Below, piece by piece: positions 20,201 through 28,290 of a stretch of 64,000 nucleotides of DNA. The DNA lies in the NCBI GenBank assembly GCA_016721435.1, contig JADKIC010000005.1, positions 1 to 64,000 on the forward strand, in the 5' to 3' direction. Source of the stretch: Bacteroidota bacterium (GTDB lineage Bacteria; Bacteroidota; Bacteroidia; AKYH767-A; OLB10). Under the pieces are notes generated by a model, which was not told the DNA's origin, ran no database searches, and was given only the letters and a program-made list of their open reading frames with translations. The translations under genes and the position numbers were made by a program. Within the stretch, counting starts at the first letter, position 1. Each line of letters opens with the position of its first letter.

Positions 20201-21611
20201 AATGGATTATAACGGTTGCTGCACCAATATAGCAGATAACAAACCAATACCTTTTATTATTAGAAATATGGCTCCAGGTCAGCAATTCAATATTGCAGCA
20301 GAACTTGGTAATATGGTATATGACAATTGTCCTATAAAATTTAGAGCAAAGGGAATTTCAGTAGAAAGTTTTATTTTAAAGTATGCACAGTTGTTAGAAA
20401 TCACACGTCAGTCTTTACTACCAGATCTTTATGACCAGTTAACTAATTTCCCTACTGTTCAAAATTTACTTCTTAATGATGTTGCTTTACGTGACCATGT
20501 TTTTGCCGAAATGGTTACTGGAGGTTTAATTACACAGGCAGAACTTGCAAGTGTTACTTTTCCTTGTGCCTCCTGTGGAGATTTTACAGTTCAGCCGGGG
20601 TTTAGTCCCGGGATAGTTTCTTTTGTGAATTATAATTTAGGTAATTTAGGTTACCAATGGGAAATTAATGACCCTAATGGCAATCCCGGGCGCGATCCTG
20701 GTTGGAATTTGCTGCAAACCTCCAATGCTATTAATATTATCAGTACACCCACATCTCCATGTATAATATATGTTCGTTCATTGAGCAGTTATAATTCCAG
20801 TATTGACTTTCTAACTACTTGGGAACCGGGCTATAATCATAGATGGCCCATTGCAATAGCCAATGGTGGAATTTCCGGATATGCGGCAAACAAATTTTTA
20901 ATTGATTATTCAATATTTGCGGCACATAATGATTTGCATGGGGGTAGTTTTTCAGTTTCATTGAGCACCGTGAATAACGATACGCTCTATTTAAACTTTA
21001 TCGCACGAATCCCAAATCCCGGTGAAGATGGTTTTGCAGGAGGACCTGGTCAACCAGGAAGAAAAGGTGGTAAAGGAGGTAAAGGTGGAATTACCGGTGG
21101 CAATGGAGGTAATGGTGGAGATGGATATTCATGTGGCGGTAATGGTGGTAAAGGAGGAAGTTTTTCAGGTATCGGTGGAAACGGTGGAAATGGAATCATT
21201 TCGGGAGGAGAACCTGGAGATGGCGGTGATGAAGCCAATATGAATGCTGTTTTATCACCTGCACCGGCTGGAACTTCAGGCTATATTGTCCCACCCTTTA
21301 CTTTTCCGCCAGTCATTTACCCTCCAACTCCACCGGGATTTTATCAGGGACTGCCACCGCATCTTGAAATTCCAACTTGCGAGTCTGGTGGTCTTGCTAA
21401 TGAATTAACAGAAACTTGCGAGGAAGTATTAGCAGACGTAAAATGCGGAAGGTCAGGAACGAAATGTTTAGCATTGATTGGGAAGACTGTTACATTAGGT
21501 TCCCCAGCTTGTGCATACATTACAGAATTAGAAGGACCAGCAGCTGGTCTGGTATGTGAAGAAAGGTTGCTTTCTTTTAGCAATCTTAAAATGCCTTATG
21601 AGCATGCCTAA
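14223..21611 (+). CDS. Main part of the giant multidomain surface/adhesin protein
   Basis: An uninterrupted frame of over 2,400 codons. Segment order: the last NHL repeat (to about 14445); three 77-residue repeats starting EYFFDTDPGVG; an Ig-like domain (YQWFNNGD); a MopE-like block with WYRDYDLDNYGD, DCNDAN and LCDALDNDC (15370-15560); more Ig-like domains; seven CARDB-like domains (16747-19400) opening with PDLIVDSV-type strands; a pre-peptidase C-terminal-like domain (about 19390-19720); an IPT/TIG-like domain (LLSITPNHLGQG, to about 19985); a unique part; and a collagen-like Gly-rich segment (21013-21237). No enzyme motif is seen. The build is that of a long secreted adhesin or matrix protein. 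The frame stops at 21611 by a shift, not at a natural end. Confidence 0.75.
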   Translation, partial: VFADPSAYAVKNNFLRNFSIYAGNGTPGFSGDGGLGINAQFDYPKELATDASGNVYITDFNNYRIRKVAAAPESIVGVEYFFDTDPGVGLATLIAANGDSVIFNNYSIPVTGLSAGIHTLYIRAKTNSKLWSVVDQRTFYIQDIAAGYINNNKIEYFIDNDPGVDNGINIPINAADTITLTNYSIPTTGLASGIHNLYVRAKTSNNLWNVIDQRTFYVESSSTNAVTEITKLEYFFDTDPGVGNATDWDISALPPNDTITFINESRLVPCLSNGQHFMFLRAKNNLGVWSVIDFDTITVSGGIAALITANGATTFCAGSNVVLSTPAQGDLVYQWFNNGDTIIGQTTSNITVTIAGSYTLKISCNGNIIISNSITVVTNTPTTWYRDYDLDNYGDNNTTLSSCIQPSGYILNNTDCNDANSNVNPLATELCDALDNDCNTIIDDISVPFTASISASNASVCPGENVTLNAFPTGANYVYQWSTGETNGSITVLNIGTYTVTITNLNTLCADDYSIVLNAGSTPLVTAFNSGPYCSGNTIQLSITGQNLISYAWSGPNNYNSSQASPSIANATVANDGNYSVIVTATNGCTGTASTGVVVYALPSLNISQLPVAPVCPGIDITLTANAPTAISYLWNNTTTSSSRIVNTSGNYAVTVTDANSCSESASYTVAYDPVIEITPNNISAICSGASLTIYFNNSVSTLWSTGANTPSITVSPTTATNYTVQGTSAAGCVYNDTLLLSVQPNTVQTVSNLIPSDNSFNLNTTIDFSWAPAPDASVYDVYVWKAINARPVIPTVANTANITAHIGGLSYGTDYLWQVFSRNSCAVAASDTQHFSTVPLPDLIVDSVTAPTSAFSHSNISVTWRVTNTGLGPTGSSFWHDQVHLSVDNIFDPADDPKVGEFGNLSFLNSGESYLRTESVFIPVNYVGTYYLFVVSDLQVLKSFVGYVSNVLESNEINNSLAAPSPIAISVPAAPDLIVTSVGAPTSAFGLDSISVTYTVKNRYPTTANGNWAEAIFVSVDSNFNVSNATLLRLVSSPVSTLLYDSTYTKIVKVQLPDSLYGTKWLHVVTDYTNVVFEATTENNNSGTITAPLQVTLYPPADLAATAINVPSAFSSGQTINVSYTVENQGAHTPIVNYWIDNVYLSSMSTFDANASVLLKTITYSTGTTLNPGNTYTKQYTVNIPNGISGTYYLYVFTDAGNNVFEYTYTANNILRSSALNVSLTPYPDLIVSSLNVTEDTVMSGTLFNLAWTISNQGTAPTDNSWKDNIGYFTSSNTSVGGTDFVTFSSTTSSLLNGNSTSRTASIVAPTFSGSVKIYFLMKTDALNSNYEYQFENNNFSVLDSLVVLPIPVPPCDLIIAASTSPGSANSGQPISLSWTAHNAGPDSTKATYWNDIVYLSTDQLIDAFDYKLCNVQHPGALQSSQSYTVNSSGTIPNGYSGNYYLLFKVDNYNSVYNDQNFNNTLLIVPINIQLTPSADLIVTAVSVPAPLYAGQSVYLRYTVKNNGPATMPSVSVSDRAFISNSPTPNGVTHQLAATSNVRSLSVNQTYTDSVLITIPIYLSGNKYLILKTDNRDSVYEYTNEGNNFGSLAVNLLPAPIYDLQISQLQLPSSLLLGQDVRIPYTITNSGTIPVSSTVKNAAYYSIDNQYSSAIDPVLATRNALLSLAPGASLIDTFDTKVKDVNAGDYFGVGRTNILNTLLETNYANNISVTATTTAVDAAALTLNVTDSNQLNTNDLVYYKVTVGVDLDMLITLTSDNQSVFNEMYVAYNRTPSGTDYDFRHQSQNKANQRVLVPATQAGTYYVLIKTSTLTPNPQNINVLAVTLPFSLLSITPNHLGQGIVTTVIDGAGFRQGMNIYLKDGSTTIAQATITEFTSSMSVKVRWDLTNVATGTYDLVAQNPDLAEVMIAGGVTVEEATPFTIGEIDFFPKTIKAGSVVLYTVTIENIGNVDIPVAKGEISFYGFVDVKNVSKFGEGFLLSDIIDQTLLPMDYNGCCTNIADNKPIPFIIRNMAPGQQFNIAAELGNMVYDNCPIKFRAKGISVESFILKYAQLLEITRQSLLPDLYDQLTNFPTVQNLLLNDVALRDHVFAEMVTGGLITQAELASVTFPCASCGDFTVQPGFSPGIVSFVNYNLGNLGYQWEINDPNGNPGRDPGWNLLQTSNAINIISTPTSPCIIYVRSLSSYNSSIDFLTTWEPGYNHRWPIAIANGGISGYAANKFLIDYSIFAAHNDLHGGSFSVSLSTVNNDTLYLNFIARIPNPGEDGFAGGPGQPGRKGGKGGKGGITGGNGGNGGDGYSCGGNGGKGGSFSGIGGNGGNGIISGGEPGDGGDEANMNAVLSPAPAGTSGYIVPPFTFPPVIYPPTPPGFYQGLPPHLEIPTCESGGLANELTETCEEVLADVKCGRSGTKCLALIGKTVTLGSPACAYITELEGPAAGLVCEERLLSFSNLKMPYEHA
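14457..15120 (+). repeat. Three tandem 77-residue protein repeats (EYFFDTDPG type)
   Basis: Three copies start near 14457, 14685 and 14916, each opening with EYFFDTDPGVG or EYFIDNDPGVD and closing with the IHTLYIRAKTNSKLWSVVDQ type of strand. The copies are diverged at DNA level but keep their spacing of about 230 bases. Confidence 0.7.
16747..19400 (+). repeat. Seven CARDB-like domain repeats
   Basis: Domain starts are visible near 16747, 17148, 17527, 17906, 18292, 18661 and 19028, each with a (P/A/C/Y)DL opening strand, a V/I-x-Y-T/W-V/I-x-N core strand (YTVKNRY, YTVENQG) and an ending such as VFEATTENNN. Spacing is 370-400 bases. CARDB is an Ig-like adhesion module. Confidence 0.7.
21013..21237 (+). 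repeat. Collagen-like Gly-rich low-complexity segment
   Basis: About 75 residues dominated by GG, GK and GN steps, opening GGPGQPGRKGGKGGKGG and including NGGNGGDG and GEPGDGG. The reverse strand reads as an artefactual Pro-rich frame. It is probably a flexible stalk or a matrix-forming segment. Confidence 0.75.
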
Positions 21612-22927
21612 ATGCGAGTTTGGATTTAGTAGCGAGGTTACAAGTGTTGCTTCTTGTGCATTGGCATTTTTTCCAATTCCCGATCCACTGCTTATTGCTT
21701 AGTTGTGGGTTTGTAAGGTGCGATATTATACGCGTTCTATTAGGTTGCGATCCTAACGAAATTATTGGACCTACCGGCGTAGCTTCCGCAAAATGGGTTT
21801 CCCCTTATGATAACAAGCAATACACCATCCATTTTGAAAACGATTCCTTATTAGCAACAGCTCCTGCACAACGTGTTACTATACGTCAAAAACTCCACAC
21901 AAACGTAAACCCTTTTACAGTAAACATTGGCAATTTTGGTTTTGCTAATCATGTATTCAGTGTTCCGGCAAATTCAAGTTCTTATTCAACAAGGCTGGCA
22001 CTAACAGATAGCCTTGGTGTGGATGTGGATGTAACAGCAGGAATAGATGTGGTAAACAGGGAAGTGTTTTGGGTGTTACAATCTGTAGATCGTAATACGG
22101 GTATTGCTCCTTACAGTCCGCTGCTCGGTTTACTGCCTATTAATAACGCAGCAGGTGACGGACAAGGATTTGTAAGCTACAGCATCAAAGCGAAATCTCC
22201 TGTTAACACCGGAGATTCCATCACTGCAAAAGCCTCCATCGTGTTTTGATATTAATGATCCTATTGAAACCAACACGTGGGTGAATATTATTGATGCAGT
22301 TGCTCCAACTAGTAGTATTGATTCATTGCCATCAAACACAACGGCAGATTCTGTTATAATTAGCTGGTCAGAAACGATGATGCAGGTGGATCAGGTATTG
22401 CTTTCTATGATATTTATGTTTCTGATAATAATAGCCCTTATCAGTTATTATATACTGATCAGCCCGATACATTCAAAGTATTTCATGGAGTAAGCGGACA
22501 TTCCTATTCATTTTACTCACGTGCTACTGATCGCGTCGGAAATCGGGAATCGATAAAAACGAATGCTGATGCAACAATATTGTTTGGTACAGCAACGGCC
22601 ACATTAAATCTGCGGGTGTTCCTAGAAGGATATTATTCCGGAGCCGGTTTGATGCAATCCGTATTGTTTAATGCCGGGTTAAGCGATAGTTTAACGTATT
22701 GTGACTCTATTGTAGTTGAACTCTACGATCCGCTATTATTCGATCTAATCAGGAGCGACACGGTTATATTAAAAACAACTGGATTTGCTTCAGTAATTTA
22801 CATCCCAACCATATTGTATCCTGATATCATACTTGGTGGCTCTTATTATATTGTAATACGATCGCGCAATACCATTGAGACATGGAGCAAATTACCTGTT
22901 ACAATAGGGGACCAATACGATTTATGA
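21612..22927 (+). CDS. C-terminal part of the giant surface protein, frameshifted and apparently truncated
   Basis: It continues the long frame after shifts between about 21590 and 21740. Coherent sense runs from GCDPNEIIGPTGVASAKWVS to TAKASIV; a T4 run at 22244-22247 shifts it to FDINDPIETNTW, and another shift near 22370 gives NDDAGGSGIAFYDIYVSDNN. The last domain (LNLRVFLEGYYSGAG then YYIVIRSRNTIETWS) is a module common near the C-terminus of Bacteroidota surface proteins. The frame closes at 22927, and even in the neighbouring frame (TIYDFTTP) a stop follows at once. No dockerin-like or T9SS sorting domain is left, so the 3' end looks truncated against the convergent cutC. Confidence 0.6.
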
Positions 22928-22944
22928 TTTTACAACTCCGTAAT

Positions 22945-23637
22945 TTAATTATTCCCGGTCTGAAATTTCGAAAGCAGAAGTTGAAGTTCATCCTCATCAG
23001 CAGTATAATTATTGTTATGAACTGCTGAAAAACTCAATGCTGCGCTATGTACTTCTGCGGGATGACAGGTGTGAATGATTTCATGGATATTGGAAGAACG
23101 GATTCCGCCGCCCGGTAAAATGGTTAGCTTTGTTCCTGCATGGTCCATCATCTCTTTCAATCGCAGCCTTCCTTCGAACGCTGTTGATCCATCTCCTGAA
23201 GTGAGGAGTCGCGCGCAGCCGCAGTTGATGAGCAGATCGAGTCCGGATTTCCAGTCGGGTAAGAGATCAAAGGAGCGATGAAAAGTAACCGGTAAGGGAT
23301 GACAGGCCTGAACAAAACGTTTCAATTGCTCTTCATGAATTTTTCCGGATGCAGTAAAGAATCCACTTACAAAACCATTGGCTCCGGCGGATTTGAATTT
23401 TTCTACATCCTGCAACATGAGGTTGAATTCGGCATCGCTGAAGATATAATCACCGGCACGGGGGCGGATCATGACGAAGATGTCTCGTGGAAATATTTTG
23501 CGGGCTTCGCGGAAATAATCCATGGAAGGGGTGAGTCCTCCGCAAGTGTAATCCTCGCACAGCTCCAGGCGGTGGACACCCACGGCAGCGGCTATACGAG
23601 AAGAATCTAAATTGAAGCAAGCAAGTTCCAGTATCAC
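22945..23637 (-). CDS. cutC: CutC family protein
   Basis: 230 residues, full length for CutC. The opening LELACFNLDSSRIAAAVGVHRLELCED, split by position rather than domain, together with GGLTPS, VMIRPRAGDY, VTFHRSFDL, LLTSGDGSTAFEG and LPGGGI are the conserved TIM-barrel segments of the family. CutC was linked to copper homeostasis, but its biochemical role is unsettled. It converges with the giant surface protein and lies 140 bases downstream of the glycosylasparaginase gene on the same strand. Confidence 0.9.
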   Translation of the reverse strand: MILELACFNLDSSRIAAAVGVHRLELCEDYTCGGLTPSMDYFREARKIFPRDIFVMIRPRAGDYIFSDAEFNLMLQDVEKFKSAGANGFVSGFFTASGKIHEEQLKRFVQACHPLPVTFHRSFDLLPDWKSGLDLLINCGCARLLTSGDGSTAFEGRLRLKEMMDHAGTKLTILPGGGIRSSNIHEIIHTCHPAEVHSAALSFSAVHNNNYTADEDELQLLLSKFQTGNN

Positions 23638-23726
23638 GATCTTTTATTATACTAATTATCTAACGAGGATGAATAGGGGGAACGCAGATGAAACGGATTT
23701 TTTGGATTTGCGCGGACTTTGACCTC

Positions 23727-23777
23727 CGAAGCCTACGCCGTCGCTAAAGCTTTGGCGCACACAGTTGGCGAAGGAGG
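23727..23777. repeat. Palindromic element downstream of the glycosylasparaginase gene
   Basis: Outer arms ACCTCC and GGAGGT enclose an inner near-palindrome, CGCTAAAGCTTTGGCG. It abuts the stop codon at 23778-23780. It could be a terminator or a dispersed REP-like unit; no other copy is seen in this window. Confidence 0.4.
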
Positions 23778-24788
23778 TTAGATAAGAAAGTCTGCAGATT
23801 TGATGACATCCACTCCGTCGCCGAGACGATAGGTGTAGGTGAAGCCTTCACGCAGTGCATAAGCGCCTATTTCACCAGTAATGCTGACAGCGATGAATCC
23901 AATTTGTTTATCCTCGAGTTTATTTTTGCGGAGTTTGTTCATGCGTTCAACGGCTAGTTTGCAGGCCTCTTTGGGAGATTTACCGTAGCGCATGGCTTCC
24001 ACTACAGTATGCGCACCACAAATCCGTATCACCTCTTCACCTACACCGGTAGCGGTAGCAGCTCCCACTTCGTTATCGACATATAGTCCGGCGCCGATGA
24101 TGGGAGAATCACCTACGCGGCCATGCATCTTAAACGCCATTCCACTGGTGGTACAGGCACCGCTGATATTTCCGGATTTATCAATCGCAAGCATGCCAAT
24201 GGTATCGTGGTTGTCCTTCGTACCTGCGCCACGTTTCGTCTTCATGTGCTTTATGGTATCCATCGGATCATACTTAGATTCTTTCAGCCATTCTTTCCAG
24301 ATTTTTTCAGCATTTGCTGTGAGCAGGTTTTCCTTTTTGAATCCATTCGCCAATGCAAACTGCAAAGCACCATCTCCCACGAGCACCACATGGGGTGTCT
24401 TTTCCATCACCTGACGTGCTACTGAAATCGGATGCATAATATGTTCCAGACACATAACGGATCCGCAGTTACCCTGTTCATCCATGATACAGGCATCTAG
24501 TGTAACACGTCCGTCACGATCAGGGAGTCCGCCATAACCTACACTGGTATCTTCCGGATCAGCTTCCGGCACCATCACGCCCTTCTCCACTGCATCTAGC
24601 GCCTTTCCGCCCTTACTTAGTATTTCCCATGCCGCCGCGTTGGCTTTAACGTTGGGAGCCCAGGTGGATATGACTAAAGGAAGTTGGGGATTTGCTCCCG
24701 AAATCGAGGCACCTTTCACACGTGATGCTGCCCATAAAGCACCGGTGGTAAAAAATGCGCCTTTTATAAATTTTCTACGATTTATCAT
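23778..24788 (-). CDS. N4-(beta-N-acetylglucosaminyl)-L-asparaginase (glycosylasparaginase)
   Basis: 336 residues, an Ntn hydrolase that cleaves the GlcNAc-Asn bond left after glycoprotein breakdown. The N-terminus INRRKFIKGAFFTTGALWAA is a twin-arginine signal, so the enzyme is exported folded. The autocleavage site is the Thr in HDTIGMLA, preceded by a flexible linker (TKRGAGTKDN); the second half shows CTTSGMAFKMHGRVGDSPI and GAGLYVD, which line the substrate pocket. Proximity to the two mannosidases fits N-glycan degradation. Confidence 0.9.
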   Translation of the reverse strand: MINRRKFIKGAFFTTGALWAASRVKGASISGANPQLPLVISTWAPNVKANAAAWEILSKGGKALDAVEKGVMVPEADPEDTSVGYGGLPDRDGRVTLDACIMDEQGNCGSVMCLEHIMHPISVARQVMEKTPHVVLVGDGALQFALANGFKKENLLTANAEKIWKEWLKESKYDPMDTIKHMKTKRGAGTKDNHDTIGMLAIDKSGNISGACTTSGMAFKMHGRVGDSPIIGAGLYVDNEVGAATATGVGEEVIRICGAHTVVEAMRYGKSPKEACKLAVERMNKLRKNKLEDKQIGFIAVSITGEIGAYALREGFTYTYRLGDGVDVIKSADFLI

Positions 24789-25199
24789 TATTTGTTGTTC
24801 ATTTAGACGGACAAAAAAGAATGGCCTAAATATATAGATATTTCTTAAAATTAAAGTTAAAATCTTCTACCTAATAGCGGGTACAGGATTTTGCAGGCCC
24901 TTTTTCGGGATGTCCCCAATGCTTTGCCATCAGTGCTGAACCAGAGTGTCGAAAACGGAAAGGTGCTTGCCGTATAAAAAATTCTCTGTTAAAAAAATTT
25001 GTGAAAAATTTTTCTTCTTGTTTTAAGAAAAGTCCTCTGTGATCCTTAGTGTATCGTTAACCCGCTTTCGTCGCTGAGAACCTGAAGACAGAGCGAATAG
25101 TTTTTCTGATTGTAAAAAGATTCTCCTCTAAGATGATTGATAATGCACAACGGTCTAACTCCATGGAAGAAGATTCACTATCCTACATAAATCTAATTA
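24789..25199 (-). other. Intergenic region upstream of the glycosylasparaginase gene
   Basis: 411 bases with no credible gene. It contains A/T runs around 24980-25030 but no hairpin or promoter match that I would defend. It separates the GH92 gene from the glycosylasparaginase gene on the same strand. Confidence 0.5.
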
Positions 25200-28115
25200 T
25201 TACTTCACCTCTATCTCATCACAAAATATATACGCCTCATACCCGGCGCCCTGATGCCATTTTGGTAAAGCACCATAGTTTACGGCTTTGACTCTGATAA
25301 ATTTAGCCTTTGCCGGTTTAAATTCAATCGTGAGCTTCTGTGTCTGTACATTCAAATCATTATCAGGAATCGCATTTTCTTTTCGGCCAACGTTGGTCCA
25401 TTTTTTTCCGTCTGAGGAGATCTCCACCATCATCTCCTTCGGCATGAGAATCCATGAACGACTATCTTGCAGGAAACCGACTGTAACCGAACTAATCTTT
25501 TCTTCCTTTCCGAATTGAATTTCTGCATCCATATCCGCATCCTGGTAACCATGCCAATCTCCCTTCCTCCAATTGTCGGTGCCGTGAATGCCATCAATCA
25601 TTGACAATGGTCCTTCCGCTGAATATTGTTTTCCCGGACTGGTATGCAATACCACGTTCCAATGATTGGGGCGCTTGTAAAATGTTGCCGACGTTGTTCC
25701 GCTCTTCCCTTTCTGATCACCACACTGCGCATAAATAGTGGAAGTTTGATGAATGTAAAAAGGCTCACGGTAATATTCCCCCATCATCATCAATCCCTGA
25801 TGCGGACCAAACAAAATCATACCGCCGTCGGGAGATTCAATAGTTACAAGAAGACTATCATCAAAGACTCTGCTCTCTGCTTTAATCACCGGTGTCCTGT
25901 AAAAATAATATAAGCTCATTGTCCCTCTGACTTCAGGTACAGCACCCCGATTCGTCGCAGGCGTTTCGCCCATCTCAAACACCACTTCCTTCGCTTGCGT
26001 GAGCTGATCATGTGTGATGAGATTTACATCTTGTACCACCCCATCGATACTTAAACTTCGGACATACACCGCCGTGAGTGAATTGTTTTTCGCAATCAAT
26101 CGTACTGATTTCCCATTCTCCAGATGTACGAGCGCCGAATCAAAGAGGGAACTCCCTAACGCATAATAAGGACTTCCGGGTGTGACGGGATAAAAGCCCA
26201 ATGCACTCCATACGAACCATGCCGACATCTGTCCGCAGTCTTCATTCCCCGGCAAACCCTCCGGACCTTTATGATAGAGACTATCCATGATCTGACGAAC
26301 CAGTTTCTGTGTTTTCCACGGCTTGCCGATATAATCATATAAATAAGCCATATGATGACTGGGTTCATTGCCATGTGCATATTGTCCGATGAGCCCTGTG
26401 ATATCCGCTTGTGTTCTTCCGGTAGTATTTGTAGGGGCAGAGAATAGTCCATCCAGCTTCGCTTCCGCCTGCTGATCACCACCCATTAACTTAACCAGTC
26501 CCGGAATATCCTGTGGTACAAAAAAGGAATACTGCCAACTATTCGCCTCGGTATAATGATTATTCACTTCACGCGGATCAAAGTTCGGTATGAAGTCACC
26601 GTTACGACGCGGGCGCATAAATCCTGTTTGCGGATCATATACATTTCTGTAAGAGGCTGCCCGACGCAGATAGGTGCTCTGCTCGCTGCTCTTGCCTAAC
26701 ATACGCGCCACTTCCGAAATGCACCAGTCGTCATAAGCATACTCCAGCGTTTTCGAAACGGATTCGTGTTCATCTTCTACTCCGATATATCCACGCTCCA
26801 TATAGGCAGGAAGTCCCAAATGTTTCCAGGTGGCACTCTTCTTCATGGCTTCAAAGGCGAGGGAAGTATCAAATCCACCCACCCCTTTCACCAGGGCGTC
26901 AGTGATTACGGGAACACTATGATAGCCGATCATGCAATCGGTTTCGTTGGCACCGAACTCCCACACCGGCAATCGTCCTCCCTGCTGATACTGTGCAAGA
27001 AAAGTTTTGATAAAATCCAGTGTACGTTTCCTATCGATGAGTGTATAGAGGGGATGAGCGGCTCTGAACGTATCCCATAAACTGAAAACTGTATATTGGG
27101 TATAGCCTTCCGCGTTATGAATCCTATTATCACGACCTCTGTAACGGCCATCGGTATCCGAAATGACATTTGGAACAATCATCGTATGATAGAGTGCGGT
27201 ATAAAAATTTACCAGGTCTTTCTCCTTCTTTCCAGCTACCTGAATCTTTGACAGCTCTTTGTTCCAGCTATTCTTTGCATTCAACTTCACTTTTTCAAAA
27301 TCCCAGTCCGACATTTCAGCATCCAGATTTCGACGTGCTCCTGCCGCATCCACCGTGGAAATTCCCACTTTTACCAATAGGGGCATAGCCGTTTCCCGAT
27401 TACCGCCACCGATATACACTGCAGCTGCAATTTCATTCTGTTCGATTGCCGATTCCGGTTTCATTTCCGGGATTAAGCCGTCGAGAACAATCCTGGCAAT
27501 AGGCTGAGAAAACTCTATCGCGAAATAAATGTATTGATCCTTTGCCCAGGCTTCACTATGCCGGTATCCTTCCAGACGGGTATCACTTACAAATCGCAGT
27601 GAGGCGCCATGTGTTTTATCCCGATGGCGCAGATCGAGCATCAGGTAGCGCTCCTCCTTTTTACTAAAAGTATACCGATGCATCCCGGCTCTAATGGTAG
27701 TAGTTAATTCCGCTTTGATCTGATCATCCGTTAAAGACACGGCATAATAGCCGGGCTCAGCACGTTCACTTTCATGACTATAGGCTGAACCGTACTGTTC
27801 CGGGATGAAAGAAGCTGTTCCGTTGCCGGGCATCAGTAAAATATCTCCGTAATCCGAACAACCGGTACCACTGAGATGGGTATGTGTAAAGCCATAGATG
27901 ACCGTGTCGGAATGATAATATCCACCACATCCTTCCCAACTGGCATCGCGACGGGTATCCGGACTCAATTGCACCATTCCAAAGGGAACCGTAGCGCCCG
28001 GATAGGTATGCCCCACTCCTCCTGTGCCGGTCATCGGGTCTACATAACGGGTGAGATCCTGAGCAGAAACGATCTTCTGAAATAAACACGAAATAATTAC
28101 TATATATTTAATCAT
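25200..28115 (-). CDS. GH92 family alpha-mannosidase with C-terminal F5/8-type domain
   Basis: 971 residues with signal peptide MIKYIVIISCLFQKIVSAQ. The GH92 N-terminal domain opens with YVDPMTGTGGVGHTYPGA and the catalytic (alpha/alpha)6 part has GNEPSHHMAYLYDYIGKPW and GLPGNEDCGQMSAWFVWSAL, which carry the Ca2+-site and acid residues of the family. After about residue 720 there is a chitobiase/Fn3-like segment and then an F5/8C-like carbohydrate-binding domain to the end. GH92 enzymes remove alpha-linked mannose, often from N-glycans or yeast mannan. It is encoded 175 bases downstream of the GH2 mannosidase on the same strand. Confidence 0.93.
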   Translation of the reverse strand: MIKYIVIISCLFQKIVSAQDLTRYVDPMTGTGGVGHTYPGATVPFGMVQLSPDTRRDASWEGCGGYYHSDTVIYGFTHTHLSGTGCSDYGDILLMPGNGTASFIPEQYGSAYSHESERAEPGYYAVSLTDDQIKAELTTTIRAGMHRYTFSKKEERYLMLDLRHRDKTHGASLRFVSDTRLEGYRHSEAWAKDQYIYFAIEFSQPIARIVLDGLIPEMKPESAIEQNEIAAAVYIGGGNRETAMPLLVKVGISTVDAAGARRNLDAEMSDWDFEKVKLNAKNSWNKELSKIQVAGKKEKDLVNFYTALYHTMIVPNVISDTDGRYRGRDNRIHNAEGYTQYTVFSLWDTFRAAHPLYTLIDRKRTLDFIKTFLAQYQQGGRLPVWEFGANETDCMIGYHSVPVITDALVKGVGGFDTSLAFEAMKKSATWKHLGLPAYMERGYIGVEDEHESVSKTLEYAYDDWCISEVARMLGKSSEQSTYLRRAASYRNVYDPQTGFMRPRRNGDFIPNFDPREVNNHYTEANSWQYSFFVPQDIPGLVKLMGGDQQAEAKLDGLFSAPTNTTGRTQADITGLIGQYAHGNEPSHHMAYLYDYIGKPWKTQKLVRQIMDSLYHKGPEGLPGNEDCGQMSAWFVWSALGFYPVTPGSPYYALGSSLFDSALVHLENGKSVRLIAKNNSLTAVYVRSLSIDGVVQDVNLITHDQLTQAKEVVFEMGETPATNRGAVPEVRGTMSLYYFYRTPVIKAESRVFDDSLLVTIESPDGGMILFGPHQGLMMMGEYYREPFYIHQTSTIYAQCGDQKGKSGTTSATFYKRPNHWNVVLHTSPGKQYSAEGPLSMIDGIHGTDNWRKGDWHGYQDADMDAEIQFGKEEKISSVTVGFLQDSRSWILMPKEMMVEISSDGKKWTNVGRKENAIPDNDLNVQTQKLTIEFKPAKAKFIRVKAVNYGALPKWHQGAGYEAYIFCDEIEVK

Positions 28116-28290
28116 GGTATAAAAAATAATAATTGGGGAGAATAAAACGAGGGATGGGCCGCTGATTCATTCAGATTATTAAGATTTGTTATGATTTATT
28201 TGTATTAAAATAACAGGAACAGGTTGAATCAATAACTGTTCGCAACTCCGGTTTTTAATAATATTATCCTTGTCAGTATTTATAAATCAC

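Noticed and set aside
21050..21238. Proline-rich minus-strand protein
   Set aside because: It is the reverse-strand reading of the Gly-rich collagen-like segment.
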